Shown piece after piece: positions 7,716-15,311 of a stretch of DNA of 64,000 nt (position 1 is the first letter of the stretch; each line of letters starts with the position of its first letter). A model generated the notes under the pieces. It was not told the origin of the DNA, searched no databases, and was given only the letters and a program-made list of their open reading frames with translations. The position numbers and the translations under genes are program-made. The stretch covers positions 55,081 through 119,080 of the forward strand of contig NZ_JABEBY010000010.1 of assembly GCF_046719765.1 (NCBI RefSeq), read 5' to 3'. The stretch is from Halonotius sp046719765 (lineage in GTDB: Archaea; Halobacteriota; Halobacteria; Halobacteriales; Haloferacaceae).

Positions 7716-9847
7716 CTCCCCGTGGTCGACGATGGCGCGTCATCAAACTGGTCGGCGGTATCATCGGTATCATCGGTCTCCCAGATGGGAGCAGCGGCGT
7801 CCGATACCGCGGCATCGGCGGCGGTGTCAGGAGCCGTTGTCGACGAGGCGTCATCGGCGGATTCACGCGTCGGCGACGCGGCGGTGGGTTGGCTGTTCAG
7901 CACCGTCGCGGCGGTTGGCTGTGTCTCCCGGCGATCGGTGTCGTCGGCGTCGGCGGCGTCGGCGGCGTCGTAGTCGCCGAGGCGCGCGGTGAACTCGCGG
8001 TAGTCGGTCACCCCCTGCTCCCACAGCGTGTTCAGGAACTGTTCGCGGGCGGCAAGCTCCGCCCGCAGATCGGCGGGGTTCCAGCCGCGTTCGGCCCGAA
8101 TCGAGTCCAGCACCTCGCTGTGCGATCGGGTGAAGCTATCATCCTGTGGCTGCCAGGCGACGGGATTGGCGTAATCGAGATCGCCCGTGCGGTCGTCGAT
8201 CCCGCGGATCTCGGCGATGCGTTCGACCCGCCGGACACGCTGGCCCCCAAGGCGTCGCTGTGTCTGGACGGCACACAGATCCAGCGATTCGACCATCGTC
8301 CGCGGGAGGCCGATCGGCTCGTTTTCCAGCCGGGTAACGGCGGTCTCGATGGAGTCGGCGTGAATCGTCGACAGCGTCGTATGACCGGTGTTCATCGCCT
8401 GAAACAGCGTTTCGGCCTCCTCGCCACGAACCTCGCCGACGAGCAGATACTCCGGGCGATGCCGGAGCGCCGACCGCAGGAGATCGTACATGTCGATGGC
8501 GGTGCCCTCGGTCAGCTGCTCCCGGGTGACCGCCGCCAGCCAGTTGTCGTGGGCGAGGGTAAGCTCGCGGGTGTCCTCGATGGTGACGACCTTCGCGCCC
8601 GGCGGCACAAACATCGACAGCGCGTTCAGCGTGGTGGTTTTGCCGGCGGCGGTGCCACCAGCCACCAGCAGACTCTTGTTGTGCTCGATACAGAGCCAGC
8701 AGTAGGCCAACCCCGCGGCGTCGAAGGTGCCGCGCTCGATGAGGTCGATCGGGGTGAACGGATCGGCGGCGTACTGCCGGATCGTAAACGCCGAGCCGTG
8801 TGGGGTGATCTCATCACTGAGGCTGAGCTCCGCCCGCGAGCCATCCGGCAGCGTCGCCTCGACCAGCGGGTCGCCAACGCTGATGTGGTGGCCGGCTTGT
8901 TGGGCCAGTCGGACGACGAAATCGTCGAGTGCGGCGGGCTCAAAGGCAACGTTGGTTTTGAGGTCGGCGTGGGTTTCGTGGTAGATAAACACCGGATGGT
9001 CGGGGCCATCACAGGAGATGTCCTCGATGTTGTCGTCCGCCAAGAGCGGATCAAGCCGGCCATAGCCACGAAAATCGCGGTACAGGTAGTACCACAGCGC
9101 GTGGAACGTCCGGCTGTCGATGGTGATCCCATATCGCTCGATCAGCGCGGCGAGTTCGGTACGCAGTCGCTCGGCGGCGGTGTCGGCATCGGCGGCGTCA
9201 GCACCGGTAGCGTCAGCACCGCCACCGGCACCGGCGGCGTCAGCACCGCCACCGCCACCGGCACCATCAGCGTCGCCCCCGTCAGCAACGCGATCAGCAG
9301 CAGAGTCAGCGACTGGATCGTTGCGGTCGTCATCCGTTTCGGCAGCCGTGTCGACAACGGCTGCATCGATATCGGTGTCGTCGTTCGATCCCGCTGCAGG
9401 CGTGGCCGCCCCGATGTCGTGATCGACAGCCATCTCGCTGGCGTCGGTAGCGACATCGGCTGGTGGTTCGGTGTCACCGTCGCCGGTCTCGTAGAGCAAC
9501 GGCGCGCGGATGTCGTTGCGGACGCGGTCAAGGAGTTCGACCTCGAAAGCATCGAGATCCGGCTCGACGGCGTAGTACGATCGGTCGCCGTCGGCGACAT
9601 GTTCGGTGATAACAACGAAGGCGAACGGCCGGTTCACCCAGTAACGGTCGAGTTCCTGTTCGCCATCGGGAACCGAGAACGTCGCCAGCGGGTCGTCGAC
9701 CGCGGGATCGTAGGGGCGAGGGTCGAACGTCGAGCCACGAAGCGCGCGGATGACCCGACGCAGGCGGGCCAGGAGCTCAGCAGCGATCGACCCATCGGGG
9801 GCTGCCGTGTCGGCGTCGATCGGTGTCGGGCGGTCGGAGTTCGACAT
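7712..9847 (-). CDS. pilB: Type II/IV secretion ATPase PilB (VirB11/GspE family)
   Basis: 711-residue cytosolic motor for pilus assembly. Walker A GGTAAGKTT lies near residue 395; the Asp box and Walker B region (HRPEYLLVGEVRGEEA) follow near 455-470, and MNTGHTTLSTIHAD gives the His box. Two low-complexity regions flank the catalytic core: an Ala/Gly/Asp run at about residues 185-230 (GGGADATGADAADADTAAE) and an Ala/Asp/Thr-rich tail after about 620. Such spacers are common in halophile PilB. It overlaps pilC by 4 bases. No pilin gene follows within the operon; archaellin-like genes exist elsewhere in the window. Confidence 0.9.
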   Translation of the reverse strand: MSNSDRPTPIDADTAAPDGSIAAELLARLRRVIRALRGSTFDPRPYDPAVDDPLATFSVPDGEQELDRYWVNRPFAFVVITEHVADGDRSYYAVEPDLDAFEVELLDRVRNDIRAPLLYETGDGDTEPPADVATDASEMAVDHDIGAATPAAGSNDDTDIDAAVVDTAAETDDDRNDPVADSAADRVADGGDADGAGGGGGADAAGAGGGADATGADAADADTAAERLRTELAALIERYGITIDSRTFHALWYYLYRDFRGYGRLDPLLADDNIEDISCDGPDHPVFIYHETHADLKTNVAFEPAALDDFVVRLAQQAGHHISVGDPLVEATLPDGSRAELSLSDEITPHGSAFTIRQYAADPFTPIDLIERGTFDAAGLAYCWLCIEHNKSLLVAGGTAAGKTTTLNALSMFVPPGAKVVTIEDTRELTLAHDNWLAAVTREQLTEGTAIDMYDLLRSALRHRPEYLLVGEVRGEEAETLFQAMNTGHTTLSTIHADSIETAVTRLENEPIGLPRTMVESLDLCAVQTQRRLGGQRVRRVERIAEIRGIDDRTGDLDYANPVAWQPQDDSFTRSHSEVLDSIRAERGWNPADLRAELAAREQFLNTLWEQGVTDYREFTARLGDYDAADAADADDTDRRETQPTAATVLNSQPTAASPTRESADDASSTTAPDTAADAAVSDAAAPIWETDDTDDTADQFDDAPSSTTGS

Positions 9848-9892
9848 GAGGTGGCGGCTGTGGCCGCCGCTTCCGGTTTAAACTCTCGCCGG

Positions 9893-10693
9893 CTACAGCT
9901 CGATCCGCTCAACCAGCCCGTCGTCGCCTTTCGTGTTGACCGCGATGATGCGAATCTGGTCTTCGAGCCGGGAGTTCGCCAGCTTTGCTTTCAGGAGATT
10001 GTCAACCTGATAGACACCGGCAGCGTTGTTCATCTCGATTTCGACCAAGACAGGGGTGTCGTCGCCGGCTTTGAGTCGCACGTCCTCGATGGCCTGACTG
10101 GAGAGGGTGTTGATCCCGCGGCCGCCGTGTTCGTAGGGGATGCGTGAGCGACCCCGCTCCATATCGAGGCCGTCGGCGATCCGGATGATCCCCGCCTCGG
10201 TTGTCAGCGGCGTCTCCTCGGTGTGATGGCAGAGGATTGCATGCAGCACCTCGCTTTTGAGTCGAACCGCGGTGTCAGTGTCGTAGCGATCCCCGAGCAG
10301 TCGATCGAGGAGGTCGGCCGCGAGCGGAATGGAGTAGTAGGAGTGCTCCTCGCGGTGGACAACGTGACCGATGTCGTGGAGCGTGGCGGCCAAGACGAGG
10401 ATCACGGGCTCGAATCGCTCGTCGAGGCCCTGTTGGCTCGCGCCGTTGAACGCGACATCGGCCTGTTTCAGCAGTGTATACAGCCCAAGCGCGCGGTTGC
10501 GGACGATCTCGATGTGTTTCGGGCCGTGGTCGCTGTACCCCATCCGATCGACAGCGGTGACATTCTGGGCGTCAAGATAGGTCGTGATCTCGGGATCGCT
10601 GGTGAGTACCGGCAGGATGTCGTTGAGTGCTGTGTCAGGAAACGGGTGGTCGGCGTCGGGGTCGTACGCCGAGACGCCATCGGGTGATCGCAT
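9893..10693 (-). CDS. HD-domain phosphohydrolase
   Basis: 266 residues from MRSPDGVSAY; I preferred this ATG because the extra upstream residues look non-conserved. Metal-binding residues are visible: H60 in HGPKH, HD at 106-107 (ATLHDIGHVVHREEHS), a His pair in HAILCHHTEE and D in IRIADGLDMERGR. These fit the HD superfamily, whose members hydrolyse phosphate esters of nucleotides or cyclic nucleotides. The closest known archaeal relatives are annotated only as HD-domain proteins. It is 46 bases upstream of pilB on the same strand, so co-transcription is possible. Confidence 0.87.
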   Translation of the reverse strand: MRSPDGVSAYDPDADHPFPDTALNDILPVLTSDPEITTYLDAQNVTAVDRMGYSDHGPKHIEIVRNRALGLYTLLKQADVAFNGASQQGLDERFEPVILVLAATLHDIGHVVHREEHSYYSIPLAADLLDRLLGDRYDTDTAVRLKSEVLHAILCHHTEETPLTTEAGIIRIADGLDMERGRSRIPYEHGGRGINTLSSQAIEDVRLKAGDDTPVLVEIEMNNAAGVYQVDNLLKAKLANSRLEDQIRIIAVNTKGDDGLVERIEL

Positions 10694-10765
10694 ACCGGTA
10701 GCGTAGCCGCCCGGCGATGAAAAACCCACACCACTGCTTTACTGTCGGGTGTTGTATGGCGACAT

Positions 10766-11203
10766 ATGCCGACCACAGATCTCACCGCCTTCGTCGACGG
10801 CATCATCCACGAACCGACACAGACCGAGAGCCCAGGGGTCGATCTCACCGTCAGCGAGATCTACGAGATCACGGCACCGGGCCGTATCGATTTCGGCGGC
10901 GGCGAGTTAGAATCGGCCGACATCGAGCCTCATCCCTCGGCCAAACGCAACCCGGATGACGACTACGAGTGGTGGACACTCGACGCTGGCCAGTATCTCA
11001 TCGAGTACAACGAGACGCTGTCACCGCCCGAAGACGTGTTCCTCGTTGTCCAGACCCGCGATGAGATCCTGACGCGCGGGGCGTTTCACCCGACGCTGCA
11101 CACACAGGAACGCGGGCGTGTCCCTCTCAGCGTCGGCGGTGCCGGGCTCACACTCAAAGAAAACGCCCGTGTGTCGACGATCTGCCGCGCCGAGCGGCCG
11201 TGA
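10766..11203 (+). CDS. dUTPase/dCTP deaminase-fold protein
   Basis: 145 residues with the beta-rich pattern of the trimeric dUTPase/dCTP deaminase superfamily: TLDAGQYLIEYNETL, VFLVVQTRDEILTRGA and PLSVGGAGLTLKENARVSTI. Haloarchaeal members are usually annotated as deoxyuridine triphosphate nucleotidohydrolase. The canonical dUTPase motif 3 (G-x-I-D-x-x-Y-R-G) is not visible, so the enzymatic activity is uncertain and the fold is the safer call. The ATG follows a TTGTATGGCGAC stretch; divergent from the HD protein. Confidence 0.7.
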   Translation: MPTTDLTAFVDGIIHEPTQTESPGVDLTVSEIYEITAPGRIDFGGGELESADIEPHPSAKRNPDDDYEWWTLDAGQYLIEYNETLSPPEDVFLVVQTRDEILTRGAFHPTLHTQERGRVPLSVGGAGLTLKENARVSTICRAERP

Positions 11204-11231
11204 GTATTCGTCGCACCGCGTCGGCTCCGGC

Positions 11232-11708
11232 TCAAGCCAGCGATTCGACTGCGTCGGCGACCGCGTCGTACTCGGGTTCTTCGCCGGGATTGTCCGCGCG
11301 CCATGCGTAGCGGACGGTTCCCGCCCTGTCGATGACGAAAACGGCTCGTTGGGCGATCCGTGAGAGGTTGATCTGTTCCCACTCGTCGACAACATCGTAG
11401 GCGTCGATGATCGCCCCGTCGTTGTCGCTGACGAGATCAAAACCAAGCTCGTGTTCAGCCCGGAATCGACTGAGGGCATATGGCAGGTCGGTGCTGATCC
11501 CGAAGACGCGGGCGTCGAGGTCAGTAAAGTCACTCAACTCGTCGCGGAACGTACACAGCTCCTCGGTACAGGTCGTCGAAAACGCCGCCGGGAAGAAGGC
11601 GAGGACCACCGGGCCACTGCCGGTGCAGTTCGAGAGTCGGAACGGTTCGGTCTCCGCGCCGACCAGTGGGGCCGCAAAATCGGGTGCATCGTCGCCAACG
11701 GTGAGCAT
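11232..11708 (-). CDS. Peroxiredoxin, Bcp/PrxQ type
   Basis: 158-residue thioredoxin-fold peroxidase. The peroxidatic cysteine lies in FPAAFSTTCTEELCTF near residues 53-68, with a second cysteine five residues later (C-x4-C), the resolving arrangement of PrxQ/Bcp. The N-terminus (GDDAPDFAAPLVGAETEPF) is the standard redoxin opening. It reduces hydroperoxides in the cytosol with electrons from thioredoxin. Convergent with the dUTPase-fold gene, with only 28 bases between the stops. Confidence 0.9.
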   Translation of the reverse strand: MLTVGDDAPDFAAPLVGAETEPFRLSNCTGSGPVVLAFFPAAFSTTCTEELCTFRDELSDFTDLDARVFGISTDLPYALSRFRAEHELGFDLVSDNDGAIIDAYDVVDEWEQINLSRIAQRAVFVIDRAGTVRYAWRADNPGEEPEYDAVADAVESLA

Positions 11709-11774
11709 ACCGTCCCAACACGGCGATTTGCGTTGAAGATTACGGTTGGCGGCGCGGTAGACGGAGCAAAAGGC

Positions 11775-11781
11775 CTATATT
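11775..11781 (+). promoter_or_regulatory. TATA box of tatA
   Basis: CTATATT centred 26 bases upstream of the tatA ATG. This spacing places the transcription start at or next to the start codon, so a leaderless mRNA is expected. Confidence 0.5.
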
Positions 11782-11803
11782 CGCCACCGGAGTAGCCAGA
11801 TAC

Positions 11804-12064
11804 ATGAGTGGTCTGCTTCCGCTGTTTGGTCCGGTCGGCCCAGAGATGCTCATCATCCTGCTCGTGCTCGTGTTGCTGTTCGGCGCGAACAAGATCCCAA
11901 AGCTTGCCCGCTCGACGGGTGAAGCGATGGGCGAGTTCAAAAAGGGTCGTGAAGAGATCGAGAAGGAACTGAACGAAGCCGCCGATCCGGATGCCGATAT
12001 GGTCGAGGACGTCTCGGAGCTCGACGACGAAGAGCTTGAAACCGAGAAGGAATCAACGAACTGA
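11804..12064 (+). CDS. tatA: Twin-arginine translocase subunit TatA
   Basis: 86 residues: a short N-terminal membrane helix (PEMLIILLVLVLLFGANKIP), the FGANKIPKLARSTGEAMGEFKKG amphipathic segment split by the family hinge, and an acidic C-tail (VEDVSELDDEELETEK). TatA oligomers form the protein-conducting element that carries folded Tat substrates across the membrane; halophiles use Tat for most secretion. Several Tat lipoproteins are encoded in this window (for example at 31715-32650 and 58085-58594). No tatC is present here. Confidence 0.92.
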   Translation: MSGLLPLFGPVGPEMLIILLVLVLLFGANKIPKLARSTGEAMGEFKKGREEIEKELNEAADPDADMVEDVSELDDEELETEKESTN

Positions 12065-12100
12065 GCCGCTTCGAGTCGCCGACCGCGAACCTGATTTTTG

Positions 12101-12173
12101 GGGCATGTGGCCTAGTGGACAAGGCGAGTGGTTCCTAACCGCTCGATCGTGGGTTCGAATCCCACCGTGCCCG
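12101..12173 (+). tRNA. tRNA-Arg (anticodon CCT)
   Basis: A complete cloverleaf can be drawn. Acceptor GGGCATG (12101-12107) pairs with CGTGCCC (12166-12172). The anticodon stem AGTGG/CCGCT encloses loop TTCCTAA with anticodon CCT at 12134-12136. The T arm is GTGGG-TTCGAAT-CCCAC (12149-12165). Discriminator G is 12173 and CCA is not encoded. The anticodon reads AGG. Truncated copies of its 3' end follow downstream. Confidence 0.93.
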
Positions 12174-12430
12174 CTGTCTGCGAACGATAGTGAGCAGCAG
12201 CGGCTACGGGGATTCGAAGCAGGGAGAACACGCGCAGCGGCAGCGAGCATGTTCGACCGTGGTTCGAATCCCACCATGCCCGTTTCCTCCCAGTGGGTCG
12301 GTCTCGGGCATGGCTGAGTCCCCCTCGCTCACTACGTTCGCTCGCGGGACTCCCACCATGCCTGCTGTCTGCGAGCGTAAGCAAGCAGTGACGACATGGC
12401 GAAACGAGCCATAGCAGCGCGGTAGCGAGC
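12174..12430 (+). repeat. Partial copies of the tRNA-Arg 3' end with GCGA-type linker
   Basis: No gene is seen from 12174 to 12601. The segment 12259-12282 nearly repeats the tRNA T arm and acceptor 3' strand (GTGGTTCGAATCCCACCATG). A third, more degenerate copy ends with CCCACCATGCC at about 12351-12362 and is followed by GCTGTCTGCGA, the same bases that follow the real tRNA. Between copies 1 and 2 lies GGATTCGAAGCAGGGAG (12210-12226). Segment 12307-12362 is a long hairpin: GGCATGG/CCATGCC outside and GAGTCCC/GGGACTC inside. The 5' halves of a tRNA are absent, so these are not extra tRNA genes. Confidence 0.8.
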
Positions 12431-12503
12431 CTAATCCAAATATCACGAACGTTGCCCATGAAAATAGCACGTACGTAGCTATCACGGGGCTGAATTTGAC
12501 CGG

Positions 12504-12515
12504 TATATTTATAAG
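12504..12515 (+). promoter_or_regulatory. TATA box of tfb
   Basis: TATATTTATAAG, an unusually good haloarchaeal TATA box in an otherwise G+C-rich stretch. It lies about 90 bases before the tfb ATG, predicting a leader of roughly 65 bases, unlike the leaderless pattern of many neighbours. Confidence 0.55.
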
Positions 12516-12601
12516 CTTCGATCACGTGTATACCATACGGACTCGGCTCTGCCCCTACATGTTCTTTCTCCGGGCAGCGGCCATCCACACTCACCCAATC
12601 A

Positions 12602-13579
12602 ATGAGCAACAGCACACCACGACCCTCACCAACCGTCCGACAGCACGAAACCGAATCCGAAACGGAGTCGGCCGATGAGACGACCCGCTGCCCCGAGTGT
12701 AGCGGCCAGCTCATCACCGACGAAGAACACGGCGAGACCGTCTGCCGTGAGTGCGGCCTTGTCGTCGAGAGCGACGAGATCGACCGCGGGCCGGAGTGGC
12801 GCGCCTTCGATAGCGCGGAACGTGACTCGAAGTCCCGTGTCGGCGCGCCGACGACGAACATGATGCACGACAAGGGGCTGTCGACCAACATCGGCTGGCA
12901 GGACAAAGACGCCTACGGCAAGTCGCTGTCCTCGAACCAACGCCAGAAGATGCAGCGGTTGCGGACGTGGAACGAGCGGTTCCGCACCCGCGACAGCAAG
13001 GAGCGCAACCTCAAGCAGGCCCTCGGCGAGATCGATCGGATGGCGTCGGCGTTGGGCCTCCCGAAGGCCGTCCGTGAGACGGCATCGGTGATCTATCGTC
13101 GCGCACTCGACGAGGATCTCCTCCCGGGTCGCTCCATCGAGGGCGTTGCGACCGCCGCGCTCTACGCCGCCGCGCGCCAGCTGAACAACCCGCGCAGCCT
13201 CGATGAGTTTGCCGCGGTCTCCCGGGTCGAGAAGATGGAGATGACCCGCACCTACCGGTATATCGTCCGCCAGCTCGGCCTCGAGGTCAAGCCGGCCGAC
13301 CCCGAACAGTACGTCCCGCGGTTTGTCTCCCGACTCGACCTCGACGAGGAGGTCGAACGTGAGGCGCGGGCGTTGCTGCGGGCCGCCAAGGACGCCGCCG
13401 TCACCAGCGGGAAATCGCCGGTCGGTCTCGCTGCCGCCGCGGTGTATGCGGCCGCGCTGCTGACAAACCAGAAGGTCACACAGAGCCAGGTCGGCGAGGT
13501 TGCCGACATCTCTGAGGTCACGATCCGCAACCGCTACAAGGAGCTGCTCGAACTCGATCACGGCGAGTTGGTACAGTAG
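12602..13579 (+). CDS. tfb: Transcription initiation factor TFB
   Basis: 325 residues. The N-terminal zinc ribbon has C30, C33, C48 and C51 (CPECSGQL and VCRECGLV). The B-finger/linker follows (GPEWRAFDSAERDSKSRVGAP). Two cyclin-like repeats come after: about residues 130-220 (LPKAVRETASVIYRRAL, AARQLNNPRSLDEFAAVSRV) and 225-320 (SPVGLAAAAVYAAALL, VADISEVTIRNRYKELL). TFB bridges TBP-bound promoters and RNA polymerase. Haloarchaea carry several TFB paralogs; I cannot tell which one this is. Confidence 0.95.
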   Translation: MSNSTPRPSPTVRQHETESETESADETTRCPECSGQLITDEEHGETVCRECGLVVESDEIDRGPEWRAFDSAERDSKSRVGAPTTNMMHDKGLSTNIGWQDKDAYGKSLSSNQRQKMQRLRTWNERFRTRDSKERNLKQALGEIDRMASALGLPKAVRETASVIYRRALDEDLLPGRSIEGVATAALYAAARQLNNPRSLDEFAAVSRVEKMEMTRTYRYIVRQLGLEVKPADPEQYVPRFVSRLDLDEEVEREARALLRAAKDAAVTSGKSPVGLAAAAVYAAALLTNQKVTQSQVGEVADISEVTIRNRYKELLELDHGELVQ

Positions 13580-13716
13580 TCGAAGCCGAACCGGCGGAGC
13601 GTGAGCATCGTGGAACCCGGTGCTGATCGGTGTTTTTCAGCCGTCTACACGGGGGTTAGCGGCGAAACTACCGGGTCATATTGTGGGCGACCTATGGTAA
13701 CCTATCTCAGGATACT

Positions 13717-13724
13717 ACTATAAC
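13717..13724 (+). promoter_or_regulatory. TATA box of the UPF0058 gene
   Basis: ACTATAAC centred about 31 bases upstream of the ATG at 13751, fitting a near-leaderless transcript. It lies in the 170-base gap after tfb, which otherwise shows nothing notable. Confidence 0.45.
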
Positions 13725-13750
13725 CCTCCAGTCGTTACGACTTGTTGCTC

Positions 13751-13993
13751 ATGAAAAAGCAGGAGCTCATCCACCTACACGGCCTGCTTGCCGAGGTACG
13801 TACGCAGTGTGAAGCGTGGGAAGACAACGTTGATCTTACTGAGTACGAATCGCTTGGCATCAAGCCGACATCGATCCACAAATCAAAGACCGACCACAAA
13901 GCAGCTGTTTTCGAGCTGGCAAAAGGTATCACGTCCTCGATGGACGAGGTTGACGCCGAAACCGCCGAGCCGCTGGCGCCGAACGCGGACTAA
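13751..13993 (+). CDS. UPF0058 family protein
   Basis: 80 residues beginning MKKQELIHLHGLLAEVR, the hallmark opening of UPF0058, a small archaeal family of unknown function. Further family features are EYESLGIKPTSIHKSKTDHKAA in the middle and an acidic C-terminus. Two upstream in-frame codons exist, but the family starts at MKKQEL, so I chose the ATG at 13751. Predicted helical and cytosolic. A TATA box lies about 31 bases upstream. Confidence 0.88.
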   Translation: MKKQELIHLHGLLAEVRTQCEAWEDNVDLTEYESLGIKPTSIHKSKTDHKAAVFELAKGITSSMDEVDAETAEPLAPNAD

Positions 13994-14109
13994 CACAGTT
14001 TCTCGCTGTGTGTTGCGCTACCCGTTGAGCCGTAGCACGCGGTTTGTCTCGATGCAGGACAGCCGGTGTCGACCCAAACACTATCAGCGACCGTCGACTC
14101 CGAGCGGCT

Positions 14110-14850
14110 ATGACACAGGTGACCGTCTGGAACGAGTTTCGCCACGAACGCCAAAATGACACCGTCGCTGCGGTGTATCCTGACGGCATCCACTCCGTCA
14201 TCGCCGACGCCCTCGACGAGGCCGGATTCGAGACCCAAACCGCCACCCTCGATGAGCCGGAACACGGGCTGACCGAGGCCGTCCTTGATGACACCGACGT
14301 ACTGACCTGGTGGGGACATGCCGCCCACGACGAGGTGCGCGATGAGATCGTCGACCGCGTTTGTGAGCGTGTCCGCGAGGGGATGGGTTTGATCGTTCTC
14401 CACTCCGGGCACTACTCGAAGCCGTTTACCCGACTGATGGGCACCTCCTGTTCGCTAAAATGGCGGGAAGCCGCCGAAACCGAGCGGCTCTGGGTGCTCG
14501 AACCCGGCCATCCGATCGCCGATGGGATCGACGAACACATCGAGATCGATGAGGCCGAGATGTACGGTGAACGGTTTGACATCCCCGCGCCCGACACCCT
14601 CGTTTTCACCTCATGGTTCGAAGGCGGCGAGGTGTTCCGCTCGGGCTGTTGTTACCGCCGCGGCAACGGGCGGATCTTCTACTTCCGACCGGGCCACGAG
14701 ACGTATCCGATCTACCACAACGAGTCGATCCAACGGGTGGTTGCCAATGCGGTCGCGTGGGCGGCCCCGGATGACGGCCCGACGCCGACGTTCGGCAACG
14801 CCGAGCCACGCGAGGACATCGACACAAGTGACGAACGAAGCGTGCACTGA
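14110..14850 (+). CDS. ThuA-domain protein (trehalose utilisation family)
   Basis: 246 residues. ThuA proteins adopt a class I glutamine amidotransferase-like fold. Visible features are MTQVTVWNEFRHER at the start, DVLTWWGHAAHDEV near 60, GLIVLHSGHYSKPFTRLMG near 98-116 and the C-terminal PGHETYPIYHNESIQRVVANAVAW. This ThuA subgroup is linked to sugar metabolism by genome context in other organisms, but no sugar gene is close here except a TIM-barrel-like protein at 15312-16172. I chose the ATG at 14110; the longer frame upstream is not conserved-looking. Confidence 0.87.
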   Translation: MTQVTVWNEFRHERQNDTVAAVYPDGIHSVIADALDEAGFETQTATLDEPEHGLTEAVLDDTDVLTWWGHAAHDEVRDEIVDRVCERVREGMGLIVLHSGHYSKPFTRLMGTSCSLKWREAAETERLWVLEPGHPIADGIDEHIEIDEAEMYGERFDIPAPDTLVFTSWFEGGEVFRSGCCYRRGNGRIFYFRPGHETYPIYHNESIQRVVANAVAWAAPDDGPTPTFGNAEPREDIDTSDERSVH

Positions 14851-14896
14851 CTGTGTGAACCTAGCAGCTAAACCGCTGGCAGCCATACAGAGCCCA

Positions 14897-15019
14897 ATGA
14901 GCGATGACGGTGATAGCACACAGGCCGGACTGACGCTGATGGTCGCCCTTGGTGGCGTCGCCCTCCTGATCTTTCTGCTTGGTGTCGGCGTGATCTACTA
15001 TCTGAGCTATCTCGGATAG
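14897..15019 (+). CDS. 40-residue membrane microprotein
   Basis: Reads MSDDGDSTQAGLTLMVALGG and continues into a single strongly hydrophobic helix ending YYLSYLG. The acidic N-terminus followed by one helix resembles small haloarchaeal membrane proteins that are conserved but uncharacterised. It starts 46 bases after the ThuA stop and may be co-transcribed with it. Confidence 0.6.
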   Translation: MSDDGDSTQAGLTLMVALGGVALLIFLLGVGVIYYLSYLG

Positions 15020-15076
15020 CCACACAGAACGCAAGAAAGGGTGATTTAAACCATCGGCGGTGGTTGGGAGAGCACG

Positions 15077-15295
15077 ATGGCACGCGATCAGTCCGGCGGC
15101 ATCGTAGGGTGGCTCGCGGAGTATCCGAATCTCAAAAGCATGCGGATCGGTGGATTCGGGCTGCTATTCGTCCTGTTTGGGGCGATCTATCTCTGGGTCA
15201 GCGGTGGCCTCACCGCGCTATCGCTCTTCGTATTCGGATTCTCCGCTGTCATGTGTCTGTGGATCATGTGGGCTGACTACTACACAAGTAAGTAG
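15077..15295 (+). CDS. Small two-helix membrane protein
   Basis: 72 residues: a hydrophilic start (MARDQSGGIVGWLAEYPN), then two transmembrane helices (about 25-43 and 46-65) ending in ADYYTSK. I do not recognise a family with an assigned function. It follows the 40-residue microprotein by 57 bases on the same strand, so the two may share a transcript. The next gene converges on it, with 16 bases between the stops. Confidence 0.65.
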   Translation: MARDQSGGIVGWLAEYPNLKSMRIGGFGLLFVLFGAIYLWVSGGLTALSLFVFGFSAVMCLWIMWADYYTSK

Positions 15296-15311
15296 CCGCT
15301 TTTACCGCTCG

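Noticed and set aside
7517..10147. 876-codon open frame on the plus strand
   Set aside because: It runs antisense to pilB and pilC. High third-position G+C leaves long stop-free shadows opposite real genes; its composition is not protein-like.
12210..12282. Second tRNA gene after tRNA-Arg
   Set aside because: Only the T arm and acceptor 3' strand are present; there is no D arm or anticodon stem upstream.
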